Source of the DNA: Phoronis australis
Taxonomy: Eukaryota; Phoronida; Phoronidae
Assembly (NCBI GenBank): GCA_002633005.1
Contig: NMRA01000632.1
Span: 126,001-190,000, forward strand
Direction: 5' to 3'
Length of the DNA: 64,000 bases
The translations under genes and the position numbers were made by a program. The notes under the pieces were generated by a model. The model was not told the DNA's origin, did no database searches, and worked only from the letters and a program-made list of their open reading frames with translations. This document shows positions 43,409 through 54,400 of this stretch, in pieces. Within the stretch, counting starts at the first letter, position 1. Each line of letters begins with the position of its first letter.

Positions 43409-43610
43409 TGTCGACAGGAAACTGGCAAGCGGTACTCTTCTCTGATTCGGTTAAAGTCACGGAGGACTGTTTAAGTCAAAAGACCGATGATTGGCAAAAT
43501 AAGTAAACCACGAGTCAAAATGGTTTGTTTGGACATAGTTGTGAAAGATTGCTGCACGAAGACCTTTGTTTTTCTTGCGTGAAAATCTTGAAATGCGTTC
43601 TTGGAAACCG

Positions 43611-43690
43611 GTCTCCGTTCTGTAGAGGCGAGAACCTTGCGGAAACGCAAGATCACGCAAGACTTCGCGAGACATCGCCATGTTGGACCT
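43611..43690 (-). mobile_element. CGTTCAGTAACGC MITE fragment
   Basis: Only the interior is recognisable (gatcacgcaagacttcgcg, agacatcgcc); ends lost. It lies about 200 bp after the SCYL2-like stop codon. Confidence 0.35.
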
Positions 43691-43950
43691 ATTACAAGCA
43701 AAGCACCTGATCTATCTCACACAAGCGTCCTTCGAGATATTCTTGAGTCTACGGAACTCGGCTGTGATGTCGTGCCTGGTACTCTGTTATGCAAATATAC
43801 ATGTAGAGACAGTGCAAAATGCGTGATTCCAACAGTTATGCAACACGCAGTGAATTTGAATCGAAGTAACCAAATCTGAAAACATTTCGTAGACAGCCAT
43901 TGTAAGCAACTGATAAACATTCACATAAAGCACGAAATCTGTTTTTTGTT

Positions 43951-44222
43951 TCACATTAATTTCCATTCATACAAACATTTATTCGTGGAAGGCTGGTAAA
44001 AGAAATTGACGTGGAACACTCTGCGACTTTCCGTACATTCGTGGCATTTGTTGGCCATCTTTCTCCAGGTGGAGCAATTTATCCATTTTTCATGAAAATA
44101 TATTTTCATAGTACCGTCCACACACTGACTTATCCTTGGACAATTTGCACTAGTGCAACTTGCCACAATTTGAAGTGGAGCACCCATACACTCATAACTA
44201 GCACAAGGCGGAAGTTGTCGCC
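43951..44222 (-). CDS. Cysteine-rich terminal exon candidate
   Basis: On the minus strand a good acceptor (tgttcattgtcatgcgcag) opens a frame of about 90 codons to a TGA. It begins RQLPPCASYECMGAPLQIVA and holds nine cysteines (PPC, YEC, ASC, ANC, SQC, INC, NKC, HEC, NKC), including a CHEC pair. The spacing suggests a disulphide-rich extracellular module, but I do not recognise the family. The frame also stays open upstream of the acceptor for about 14 codons. An AATAAA overlaps the last codons. It would be convergent with the SCYL2-like gene. No upstream exon was found. Confidence 0.35.
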
Positions 44223-44279
44223 CTGCGCATGACAATGAACAGGCTGATGCGAATAGGGCACACAAAAGATAACCCCCCC

Positions 44280-45116
44280 CTATGTAACCGTAGCCGATAA
44301 TTACTGCCGACTTGCCTCAAGTTTTCGGTCACACAGCGACTAGAAGTAGCACAAGTTCCCTTAGAACTGCGCTACCTCGATAAGGTGGAGAAAGTTCTCA
44401 CAAATGGGGCAAGTTTCTTTAGTTTAAACAGCGTCCAGACAGCCCTCAGTCCTTGCGATAACTTGTTTCAGGAGTACAAGTAACTTGTTCCAGGATAAGT
44501 GTGTGTGTGTAGACAGGAGTTTTGATACGCTAATACATGGCATAAACGTTGTCCACAAAGATGAAACTTAGCAAAGACTAAAATTGGGTTAGCGTTGCCC
44601 GGCAATTAAAAATAAATCTTGTAATTTGTTATAATCTCGTTAGGAAGAGAAAAAGTGTAGAGACGTCCTCCCAGGAACTACGTCTGACGTATTTACGTTG
44701 AAAAAATAAGTGTCTGTAACTTTTGTACAGGGGAAATTTGGGGTTCCTTTTCTATTCAAGTAGGGGTTGCTACTGAGAAATATACGAACCATTACGTATT
44801 GAAACCAACTTAGTTAAATGCTGTTAGAAAAAATCAAAATATTTTGATAAACGACTTTTCAACATATACATGTAGTGGTGCCATTTTCGAACCTAGAAAT
44901 TCCCTTCATTTGTGATTTCAGTTGAACATAAATATGCAAAACATAAAAGTCATACATTGGTATACAAACTTTTTTACCTTTCAGTAATCGTTGCAACGCA
45001 TCCGGGGAAATCAAGTATTACAGTGTCATTAGAGCTGGAAGTTCTTACGCCGATCTAGGTTGACTGTACTTCTATTGTTATTGTTATGGATTTAAAAGAA
45101 TAGAATTTCAATGGAT
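44280..45116. other. Intergenic, nothing identified
   Basis: AT-rich, no open frame of note and no repeat recognised. Confidence 0.5.
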
Positions 45117-45638
45117 TCAAAGGAATATAATTTCTAAAGGCATCAAATTCCAGAAATTTCCCCTGTTATCCACTAAATTATGTATAGGTCTTATACCCTT
45201 ATCATTCCAAGATTTGAGAAAAGTCTGTTTGCTTTCCACCATATGGTTAGCAAAATTTCCCATTTCTCCTGGGTAAAGTGATAAAAATCTTTCAACGCTC
45301 GAGAATTTTATATCCAAAAACTAGTCCAATTGATAATCGAATGCATTACAGCAAGCATCACTAAAACAATGGAAATTTGGCATCAGAATATTAACAAACC
45401 CGTTTAGATATATCCCGGTAAGACGTATTGAGCAAGGATATAGCAAACATGATATTGCTGATAAATATATATCTGTGACGACTTGCCACTTTCTATCGTA
45501 AATCCGATGTTGTTCTATTGAAACCAATGCAAGAACTGTTTTCATTCGCTTAACCGCGTCTTGTAAAGAACGAAGTACGGAGTGGGGGAATTTCTGTGAA
45601 TGAATTAGCAGGCTGGTAAGAAGCATTCGTGAGTCCAT
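45117..45638 (-). pseudogene. Decayed LINE reverse-transcriptase C-terminal part
   Basis: Two adjoining minus-strand frames. The second has KQTFLKSWNDKGIRPIHNLV then DNRGNFWNL, matching the 'F-x-K-x-W-x-x-KGI-x-x-x-x-DL-x-D-x-x-G-x-F' block that follows reverse transcriptase in L1/Tx1-type LINEs. The first (VSIEQHRIYDRKWQVVTDIY) would be just upstream. The mix of frames shows a frameshift, and no YADD motif is present. Confidence 0.45.
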
Positions 45639-46212
45639 GGTCCAGGAAGAGATCTCAATTTTGCACTTTTTCGTAAAACTGTTGTTTTGATGTTATATAT
45701 TCTAGCAGAACCAATAAATTGTACATGGCATAATGTTTGTTTTCAGTTTAGAGGGAGGGTCAGGGAAGAGGGTTGGGGCGGGGGGAGGCCAGGGGGAGAA
45801 CATTTATTTAGAATAATACATATACTACTTTACAATACGAATGATTTTAGGTGACCCTGGCAGGTATGAAACCGTTAAAATGAGAAGGAAGGGGGGGGGG
45901 GCAATTACAATTTAATACATTGTAAAGTAAATTTTATTAAATTATAACTTAAGTTAGATTACAAATTGATACATAAACAAAATAAAACGCATTGCAAATT
46001 TAGAAAATTTGCCAAGTGAGAACTTTTGAATCTTAGCAGTTTTATTCTTTTGCTTTTAAAGTAGCATTCCTGGCGAGAAAGAATTTGCATACATTGGTAT
46101 AAGCAAGGAATCTAACCATGGAGCACCACAGTAGCAGCCGAACGCTCTGTTGTTGAGTTAAATCAAATGTAGTTCTGAAAAGTGTTGCTTGACTCCTATA
46201 ATACAGATAAAA

Positions 46213-46830
46213 ACAATGCATTCAATCCAGCTGGGGTTCACTTCCGAACTGAAAAATGAAGTAATACCTAAAATTACGTATACACAACTGGTCTCGGCAG
46301 CTACCCCACTACACGCACTAGACGTGAATCTGCCTGAATGCAGGAACGTGACACTTGTGGATCTTATGGTTTCGCAATGGGGACTGTCACAATTTTCGAA
46401 GAAAAATGTCCGCTTAACCCCTAAACTCGGATTTTCAATTTTCGTTTTCAGATGTTCATTGGAAACAGGATGCTGGGATATTAGAGAGGTTTCGCAAAGC
46501 GACGTGAACGCATATAATATTAATTTCCATGTCATACACGCCATTGTTGGCTGTGACGTAATCCCGTTAGTGTTTGCGTATTTTACGCGAACACAGGGAT
46601 ATTCTCGTCGCTTTAAACGCGAAACTTGTGGTCCCTTTTTAATTCTTATTTGGAAAGACATCGAAACAATTTATATTTTGATAGGGTTTTCAAGCTTTCT
46701 TCTTTGCTTCAGTATAAAACGAAAGCGATTTTTTGTCTATAAATGGAAAGAAACGGAAGTGAGGCTTGAAATGGAGATGGGAGAGGCTAGGTGCAGAACA
46801 CAGCATGTTGAATCTCATCGCAAAAATTAA
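46213..46830 (+). CDS. Open frame of about 205 codons with one TM segment
   Basis: An uninterrupted frame starts at an ATG (MHSIQLGFTSELKNE), has an N-x-T site, and contains a hydrophobic stretch (IYILIGFSSFLLCF) followed at once by a basic stop-transfer (KRKRFFVYKWK) and a polar tail ending ESHRKN-TAA; AATAAA lies 51 bp later. This layout would fit the last exon of a single-pass membrane protein. Against it, the antisense strand is also open for 167 codons (46158-46661) and no family is recognised. An internal acceptor-like site near 46450 could mark the true exon start. Confidence 0.33.
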   Translation, partial: TMHSIQLGFTSELKNEVIPKITYTQLVSAATPLHALDVNLPECRNVTLVDLMVSQWGLSQFSKKNVRLTPKLGFSIFVFRCSLETGCWDIREVSQSDVNAYNINFHVIHAIVGCDVIPLVFAYFTRTQGYSRRFKRETCGPFLILIWKDIETIYILIGFSSFLLCFSIKRKRFFVYKWKETEVRLEMEMGEARCRTQHVESHRKN

Positions 46831-46880
46831 CTAAAAATTGACTGAATTGAAATTGACTGATTTGTGTTAGATATAATGAA

Positions 46881-46886
46881 AATAAA
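46881..46886 (+). terminator. AATAAA 51 bp after the 46.8-kb frame
   Basis: Canonical hexamer in gaaaataaaagaag, at the distance expected of a short 3' UTR for the preceding frame. Such hexamers also occur by chance in AT-rich DNA. Confidence 0.3.
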
Positions 46887-47122
46887 AGAAGTTGTATTCG
46901 CAGAGGGATTGGTAAGTAGTTTGTAATCTAGCCGGTATGTTGCCATAACTGGACACCCTGAGCTCAGTTATTCGGTTCACGTTTACTTTCACGTTCGCGC
47001 AAAAATTAAGCTGTTACGAAACCTATTTTTCATACCGTTACGTGAATAGGCTCGTGCAATTACATATGCGTGATAATTCACGTTCACTTCGTTTTGCGAA
47101 ACCCCTCTATTGAAAACTCAAT

Positions 47123-47465
47123 AAACAAGTAGGTCTCTTAGAATCACGAAATTACGTGTGAAATCTAGTCGTGGTGGTGCAGTGGTAAAGCACGCGCGCT
47201 CTGTGTGCTAGGTCGTGAGTTTGAAAGTGTGGTAACTGCAGTTTTTCAAGTGTGACACGTTCTTCGTGCTATTTAATTCTTGGATAATACTTCAGGAATC
47301 AAGGAAAATGCTTGAATTTTAGAGGAAAAAACAGAAAAATTTTCCTGACGGGAGGGGGGTTTGCCTCCCCCCATGCGGTGCAATGCGCATCTACAATCGT
47401 ACTTTGCGTAAATGTTTGCAGACAAAAAGTTGGGCCCCCCTTGTGATATCCTAGATCCGCCACTG
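47123..47465 (+). mobile_element. tRNA-headed repeat (SINE-like), second copy
   Basis: Shares about 300 bp with 32492-32806: aaacaagtaggtctctt at the left, a tRNA-like head (tggtgcagtggtaaagc, gtcgtgagtttga), ttggataatacttc-gga, and gggccccccttgtgatatcc, ending agatccgccactg. This copy keeps an anticodon-arm-like segment that the other copy lacks. Confidence 0.65.
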
Positions 47466-48378
47466 TAATTAGCATTTAACCAAAACTTTCCCGGTTGCCG
47501 GCTCGGCCGCTCTGACGTATCATTAAGTCATCATACAACTGAAGTCATCGGATATGTAGAAGGCCATATAAGCCTATAGAGAAATTAAGAAGCACTAGAT
47601 TTACGAGACCCTCGCGCTGCCAGTCTGCAAATTTCAGGAACAGACAGTGGCTAAATAAAGCTGAGGAGTGAAGGCCGAAAGAAACTGCGACGAAAGGCTG
47701 ACACAGAAGTGTAGGGGCCCCGCAGAGATCAAGCTGGCCTTGGCCGTACGGCAGCAGAATTACTGGGCATTGGCACCGGCCCTTGTAGCGATATGTCGGA
47801 CGAAATGGCAAGCGCGACTTTAGATTTAGTCAATTTGCAAGCAATGGCATAATCAGTTTCATATTTTTCCCCGGCCGCCTGACTTCAAGCCCAGGGCTAG
47901 AGGCCTCATAAAAGCGGGCAGCTTCAACTATACGGCCCACGCCATAACAGGCTATTTGTCAAGGCGCTGGTTCTTGTAAACAATTTTGATTCAAACTGTG
48001 GATAAGAATCAACTGCGATTTCTTTGTACGATGATAATTCGCCATGTTTTTGCAGACACATCCTGGATGCCTTCGGCCGCAGGCCTGATGAGCTGAACCA
48101 ACCAAATTGCGAATTCAAGTTAAATCCGTGGTTTATTATTTGGGGTTTTCTGGCCGCAACTGGTTGACAGAAAACACAAGACAGATACCGACTGGCCTGA
48201 AAACCGACGTTGTTTTGTATTCGCCAGTTCGTCGCGATATTTTTATTCAGAAGCTTTCAAAGCTGATTCTCGCTTGTGTTTAGTCGTTGCCATTAGAGGG
48301 CGGTGTAATCGGTGTAAAGTAAAACATGGCGCCTCCCATGTAATCGGCACATTCTGAATTTTAGAAAATACTTGGATA
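47466..48378. other. Region upstream of MRPL13
   Basis: No exon recognised. An aacatggcgcc (YY1-like) motif lies about 50 bp before the proposed MRPL13 start and could mark its promoter; this is a weak motif-based guess. Confidence 0.3.
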
Positions 48379-48408
48379 ATGAACCACAGCGCTCATCGCA
48401 GGGTTCTG
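48379..48408 (+). CDS. MRPL13: MRPL13 exon 1 (inferred)
   Basis: ATG plus nine codons (MNHSAHRRVL) before donor gtaagc, phase 0. In animal L13m the start is 8-10 residues before QWATFAR, so length and phase fit and the basic residues suit a mitochondrial protein. An overlapping frame reads through the donor. Other upstream starts cannot be excluded. Confidence 0.5.
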
Positions 48409-51400
48409 GTAAGCCGACCTTAGCGTTTAATACTTCAACAGCTATCTATTCTCTGGTCGACTTCGGGTGTTTAAGGTTGCTGTCGATTTGTAATTTTCGC
48501 ACAATAGATGATGGCTGTCCCCTGGCTTCACCATTTCACACGGTACATAGGCCCTGTAGATACTATAATACAACAGTCGCTCTCTAATCTATGGAAGCTG
48601 GAGACACTATGCAACTAACACGGGTGAGCAACAACATGACCGCCGGTCCTCTAAACAGGACCTTCGGGGATCAAATGGGACCGCCTCACCAGAAAATGGG
48701 ACTGAGGCACCTTTATCCACTGTGTCAGTTTTAGAACAAAATGAAAATTATTTTCTCAAATTTGATGTTATGGTCAAGTAAACAAAAACGTTTTGGTTCT
48801 CGGGTGAAGCATCATCATAACTAGTCTTTGCGTGGCAAAGCTGTACATACTAAAGATACAGCTTTGCGCCGATGTGAGTAAAAAACTGAACATGACGTAA
48901 AATCTTCACCCAGCGAATTAGTGTTATTAATGACACTCTTCCTTGAGTAAACTAAATTATCCATTGGTGCTCAAGAAAATTTGTCGTTCTGTCGTTATTC
49001 TAGTGCTAAAATTGAGATGCGTTCTTTTAGGTCAGCTTACATTGACCGGTTCCTTTTCCCCCCGATTCTTCATTCAGCTGTTCTTCTCTTCTACGAGGTT
49101 GCGTACATGGCGCAACAAATTATCGAAACTGGTTTCATTTCGTTATAAGTTTTTAGTATTTTAAGACCAGTAAACCGAATTTCAGAACAAACCTTGCTGC
49201 TGCGAAGTTGTCATCACCTTCCGAAGAGATGTCACAAAATTTTAGGAAAAAGCGCGTGCACATGTCATGAGCGCGACAGACTTTTTGTTACAATAGGTCA
49301 TTAGATTGTTTTTCACTCAAGCGGCTGCAACCTGCAAGGTGAGTGTTGGTTGACTCCTAGATTTTGCATGTGCCTGCACCGGCTGCGAGCTCTACATGTT
49401 GATGTAAGTTTCACGACGAGGTGACGAGCAGAACTACCCGGGCTGTGGCAAATTTCGGGGATCTAACGAAGCTCAATAACGCAGTGCTGCCAAGCTTTAT
49501 TTTGGCGATAGTCTTTACACAGCTAGCTGACCGGTTACGTCGTAACCTGCAGTATCATACAAAGGCATCAATTGATAACTACATGTTCAGTCCCCAGTGG
49601 TCCTGTTTTGTGGTGGGGCAGTCCTGTTTTGGGTGAGTCAGTCCGATTTAGAGGACCGGCGGTCATGTTGTTTCTCACCCTTGTTTAAGGATGAAAAGGA
49701 TTCCATGCACGGCACTGCAATTTCATAAAGCCCAGTCCTGGACCAGCAGACACTACACCTCACACCTGTGATACAAATCCCCAGAGTCATGCCCCCAAAC
49801 CACACACACGCACACACACACACACAAAACAAAAATGCTCCTGACCTGGAGAACAAACCCCAGTGTTGGAGACCATTCTGGGTGAGGAACCTGGTCCTTG
49901 GGCTGGTTTTTGGTCCTGGAATATGGAGTATCTGTGGACCCTGTGTGGAGTTTAGGAGGTTGGGTCTGGGGATTTGTATCCCAGGTTTGGTGAACACCGG
50001 GGTTTAGGGAGTAGTATAACTTAGAATTTAGAAGTGAAGCTATGGAATAATTTCCATCCCCTGGCTAGACCCGTGTCAAAAAGTTGGGTTATGCCAATGA
50101 TAGTTTTCTTTCAGCAACTTTTGTAATATCTGAAAACGCAATTTTAGTAAGTGAGTTCTTGTGTTAAGGATAATGTTTTTCACTCTGCATTCCTCGTGTT
50201 ACATACTGTTCTTTGCATCCTTCTAAAATAAAGAATCAACAAAATGTGACTTTGAAAACATGATCCTGATATGAATTTTCTCTGCTTCCATAGCAATGGG
50301 CCACATTTGCCAGAACTTGGCACATTTTTGACGCGAATATGCAATGTCCATTCAAGACAGCCAACCTTCTTATACCCTATCTACAAGGAAAGAATAAGCC
50401 AATCTATGATCCACAAAGTAAGTAATAGATAAAATGAAATGTATTCTTGCTCGTTTAAGCTCACATATAGTTTATTTTCTCTGTTGTCATTTTTCTACCC
50501 AGTTGTGGAAACAACTTTGTTTTCAAATTAGCAGAATACATGCAGTACTACTACAGAAACAGATGGATACCTTAGTATGTTGGTTGATACTGTTCTTGCC
50601 TGGGTTGTCATCCAGGGTGCGTAACTTGGGGAACTAGAAAATCAGTTGTGGAAGCAAATTTGAGCGTGGCTCTTAAATGGAAAGTTTTAGAAGTTGGGTG
50701 TGGGCACGTACCAAATGATCATTTGGGTTAATACCCAGGGAGCTCCACTGGCCTCACATGCACAAGTTGAGTAAATCATGCAGTGATTGGCTTATCATCC
50801 AGAATGTAGTGGCGTGATCCAAATTTTTACACAGCTTATCTGATACAAACATTACACCGTAATGAGCTGTCTATATGAATGCTTTTGTCATTTTTTACAC
50901 ACGAGTGCGATAACAGTAGAATGCGCGTGAGCCAAAACAGGAATTTCATGTCTCATTTGGTAAAGAGCAGCAGAGTGGGTATTTCACTGCTCAAATAAGG
51001 CCATGTTCTTCTGAAACTAAACTTATCATAATAACTCAAAGGTAAGTGAGTTGTGACTTTTTGGGAGCTAAAAGGCTGACTGGACAGGTTGTCACAAAGA
51101 CACTTATAAAGAAGTCTTGGTCACATAAATTGGGCGAAGCAGGTTAGCCAAGGTCAGTGATTAAAAGGGAAAATTTGTAAATTTTTGAGATTGACTGTAA
51201 ACTGATATTAGGCGATGACCCGGGCAAGTACAGTAGCCAAATCAATCCATGTTTTTCCATGTCTATAGGTGATTGTGGCGACCATGTGGTGGTCATCAAC
51301 ACACGCCACATTGCCATGAGGGACCAGCTGTGGAGAACATGGAAGCACTTTCACCACACCGGGTGAGTACCCATAACATGGGCTTCTAGCTGGTTTGAGA

Positions 51401-54400
51401 TAACAACTAAAGCTTTGGTCAATCATAAGACTACTCAGTTCTTATATCGCATCCAAGGGTTTACCTTAAAAATCGGCGAAAATTTTAAAAGGCCTTGGTG
51501 TTGGCTCTGCTTTCTTCGTCAAGGTGGCGCTATATGAAGTACTATGTCATAAACATGGGAAAGCTTGTAACTGATCGTAAGAGGATAATGGAATCCAATT
51601 GTATCAGAAAAAATAAGCGTATGATGAAATGGGATGAAGGAGGTTACAAGCTTTATCACTTTTATGACGTAGTGCTTCATATAGCGCCACCTATGCCTAA
51701 GAAGAAGGCAGAGTCACCACCAAACCCTTCAAAAACTTCTGCCTTGGGTGTGTTATAAGAACTGAGTAACCTTAATCCCTCAAATATCCGGGTAAGACTG
51801 TTTGGGGATTTTATCAGTCACTGTGACTGGCTGAAGTGTGTAATACCAGTTAATAGTTTATATAGTTGCAGTTTTTTGGCATTAGCTCCATTTTCATGTA
51901 TCCTATAGTTAACTTTTATCCAAACGTTTGACACGGTAAAAAAGAAACTATTATGTTGTTAACATGTGACAACATGGTCTGTCTAGCGTGTTTCATGGTG
52001 AAATTTATTGGTTTTACTTGCATTTCGGTGTGTAGGTACCCTGGTGGTTTCTCGGAAACGCGGGTGTTCAAAGTTCACGATCTTGACCCAACCCGGGTAC
52101 TTTACAAGCAGATCTATGCCACACTGCCTGGGAATCTATGGCGTAAGAAGCACATGGCAAGGTTACATCTGTACCCTGATCTGGTCAGTGTCATCGACAA
52201 TTCTTTAAGCTACGTCTCCTCAATCGAATCGTTGTATGTGAATGTTATTACATATGTCCACTGTCTACTTAGTATGATTATGGTATGCAGGATCCAAGCT
52301 ATTTCTATGGAGTATGATTGCTGAATGGGAGCAGTCATGGTTTACCTCAGTGCATAGTATGGTTAAGTTATGGTTCATCTCAATGCATAGTATGGTTAAG
52401 TTATGGTTCATCTCAATGCATAGTATGGTTAAGTTATGGTTCACCTCAATGCATAGTATGGTTAAGTTATGGTTCGTCTCAATGCATAGTATTGTTAATA
52501 AATCATATTCTGATGCACTTACACCATTGCACATGGTCACATGTCACAAGTAACATTCAGTAATAGGCCAACAATGTCTCAATAAATCTTATTCATCTCA
52601 ACCTGAAATATTCTGTCATTTTTATCTATCTACAAAGTTGATGTTGTCATACACAACAATCATATGCGACAGTCAGGATGGTGTGAACTGAACTATTAGA
52701 AGCTATGCTTCCACCTTGGCTTTGTTATATGAAGCCTCAAAATCAACATATAAGTGAGAAAAGCGTATATTTGAGTGATTTGTTGGTTTGTCCACACACT
52801 ACTAGTAAATGGAGAACATTTTTATACGCTACCGAAGCATTACTCGTGTATTCAAATGTCAAAGATAGCTTTTCTGTTAGTGATTCTGAATGACATTGGA
52901 CAATGGTGTTATGTTGTAAATGATACTGGACAATAGTGTCTGTTGTCAATGGCATTAGACAATAATGTCATGTTGTTAGTGACTTTAGACAATGATGTTA
53001 TCTTCAGTTGTCAATGACACTTTACAGTGATTATAAGTTGTCAATCACTTATTTTTCAGGAAGTGCCTGAAGACATCCTGAAGAACGTTTCATCACAGAT
53101 TCCGCAAATTATGGCGGTGCCAAAACGACTCGACGAATACACGGAAGAGCAGATCAAAGACTTTCCTAAAGTTTTTGACTGGTATGCATCTGTCCAGTTA
53201 TCAGTTGTGGGAGTTTGTGATAGTAAGCCACATGGCTTGTATTAAATAAATGTTATATTTTTATACACCCACATCTCTGGTGGTGAATTACGCCATCACC
53301 AACATTCATCCATCCAGCGTCCGTTGCTGTATCCCCGAAACCCCTTGTTCATGAAATTTTACAGATATCTTACCATGATGATGGATGGCACGGGCGAATT
53401 TTTGGATGGATCTGTCTACCAGTGTGCCCCCTAGTAGCAATTTTGTTTTTATGTTTGACTGTGTATCTTTGGAGTTCTTAACCAAATATTCGACGGCGGA
53501 CTTTTCTTTACAGTTACAAAAGCCAAAGAATGATATAAAAATGATGTTTAGTGGATTGTTTTTCACTTTAATGGCAGCAACAGGAAAGGAAAGTTTCGGT
53601 TGACTCCCAGATTTTGCATACAGCCAATCGGATTGTCAGCTGTACATGTTGACATTAGTGTCACAGTGAAGTGACAAGCAGAACTTACCGAATTGGTGTG
53701 ACATTTCGAGGAGACAGTGTGGCTCTGTGGTTAGAGCTCCGGACTCCTGTTTGGGAGACCTGGGTTCAAATCCTGGCTTCACTGGCTGACATTCGAGCAT
53801 TGCACAAAGATGTCTCCTATTCCTCTGAGCTTGGTCGTATTTGTGAACGTGTGCAAGGGAGTGAATGAGAACCTGGATATAATGCAAAAGCAATTTTTGG
53901 TCTGCGCTCGTATTTTTTTTGTAGATTTCGAGGTCTATGTAAATTTAATACAGCAGCAGTCTGGCAGTATTTCATACATCTATTTGCCTGACTAAACATA
54001 TACCTATACAAGTTCCTTGATGGATCTTCATGCAATTGGTATAATGTTTTTTTATTGATGAGAGTACAGCTGGTGTGGATCTTAGGTCTGTTTACTTTGG
54101 AGTCCCCTAGTAGCAATTTTGTTTTTCTTTATTAAGTTCCTTGATAAATTAAAATATGTGTTGAAATTCCGCTCTATTACCGACCATTATATAGTCAGGT
54201 AAAATAGTATAAAGTAAAATTACGAACGTTGGTATTAAAATTTAAAAAATATTCCCCGTGTTTGGAGCTGTGTTTTCATTATTAAGGGTGCAATACAGTC
54301 TGACCTTCCTTGATGTCCATGAAATTTGGAAAGTAAGTTTCTGTCACGTAGACAACTGCACAATCAAATGGAGTTGACCTACGTTGTGCCCCCTATTGGT

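Noticed and set aside
51495-51758. 87-codon frame in MRPL13 intron 3
   Set aside because: Lies wholly inside a foldback element; arms are complementary, so the frame is accidental.
52265-52563. Repeat-protein-like frames (11-residue repeats)
   Set aside because: Direct consequence of the 33-bp minisatellite in an intron; seen in three frames and on both strands.
53713-53783. Functional tRNA gene
   Set aside because: A and B boxes are fair, but the acceptor stem has mismatches and the middle region does not make a clear anticodon arm; kept only as a tRNA-like repeat.
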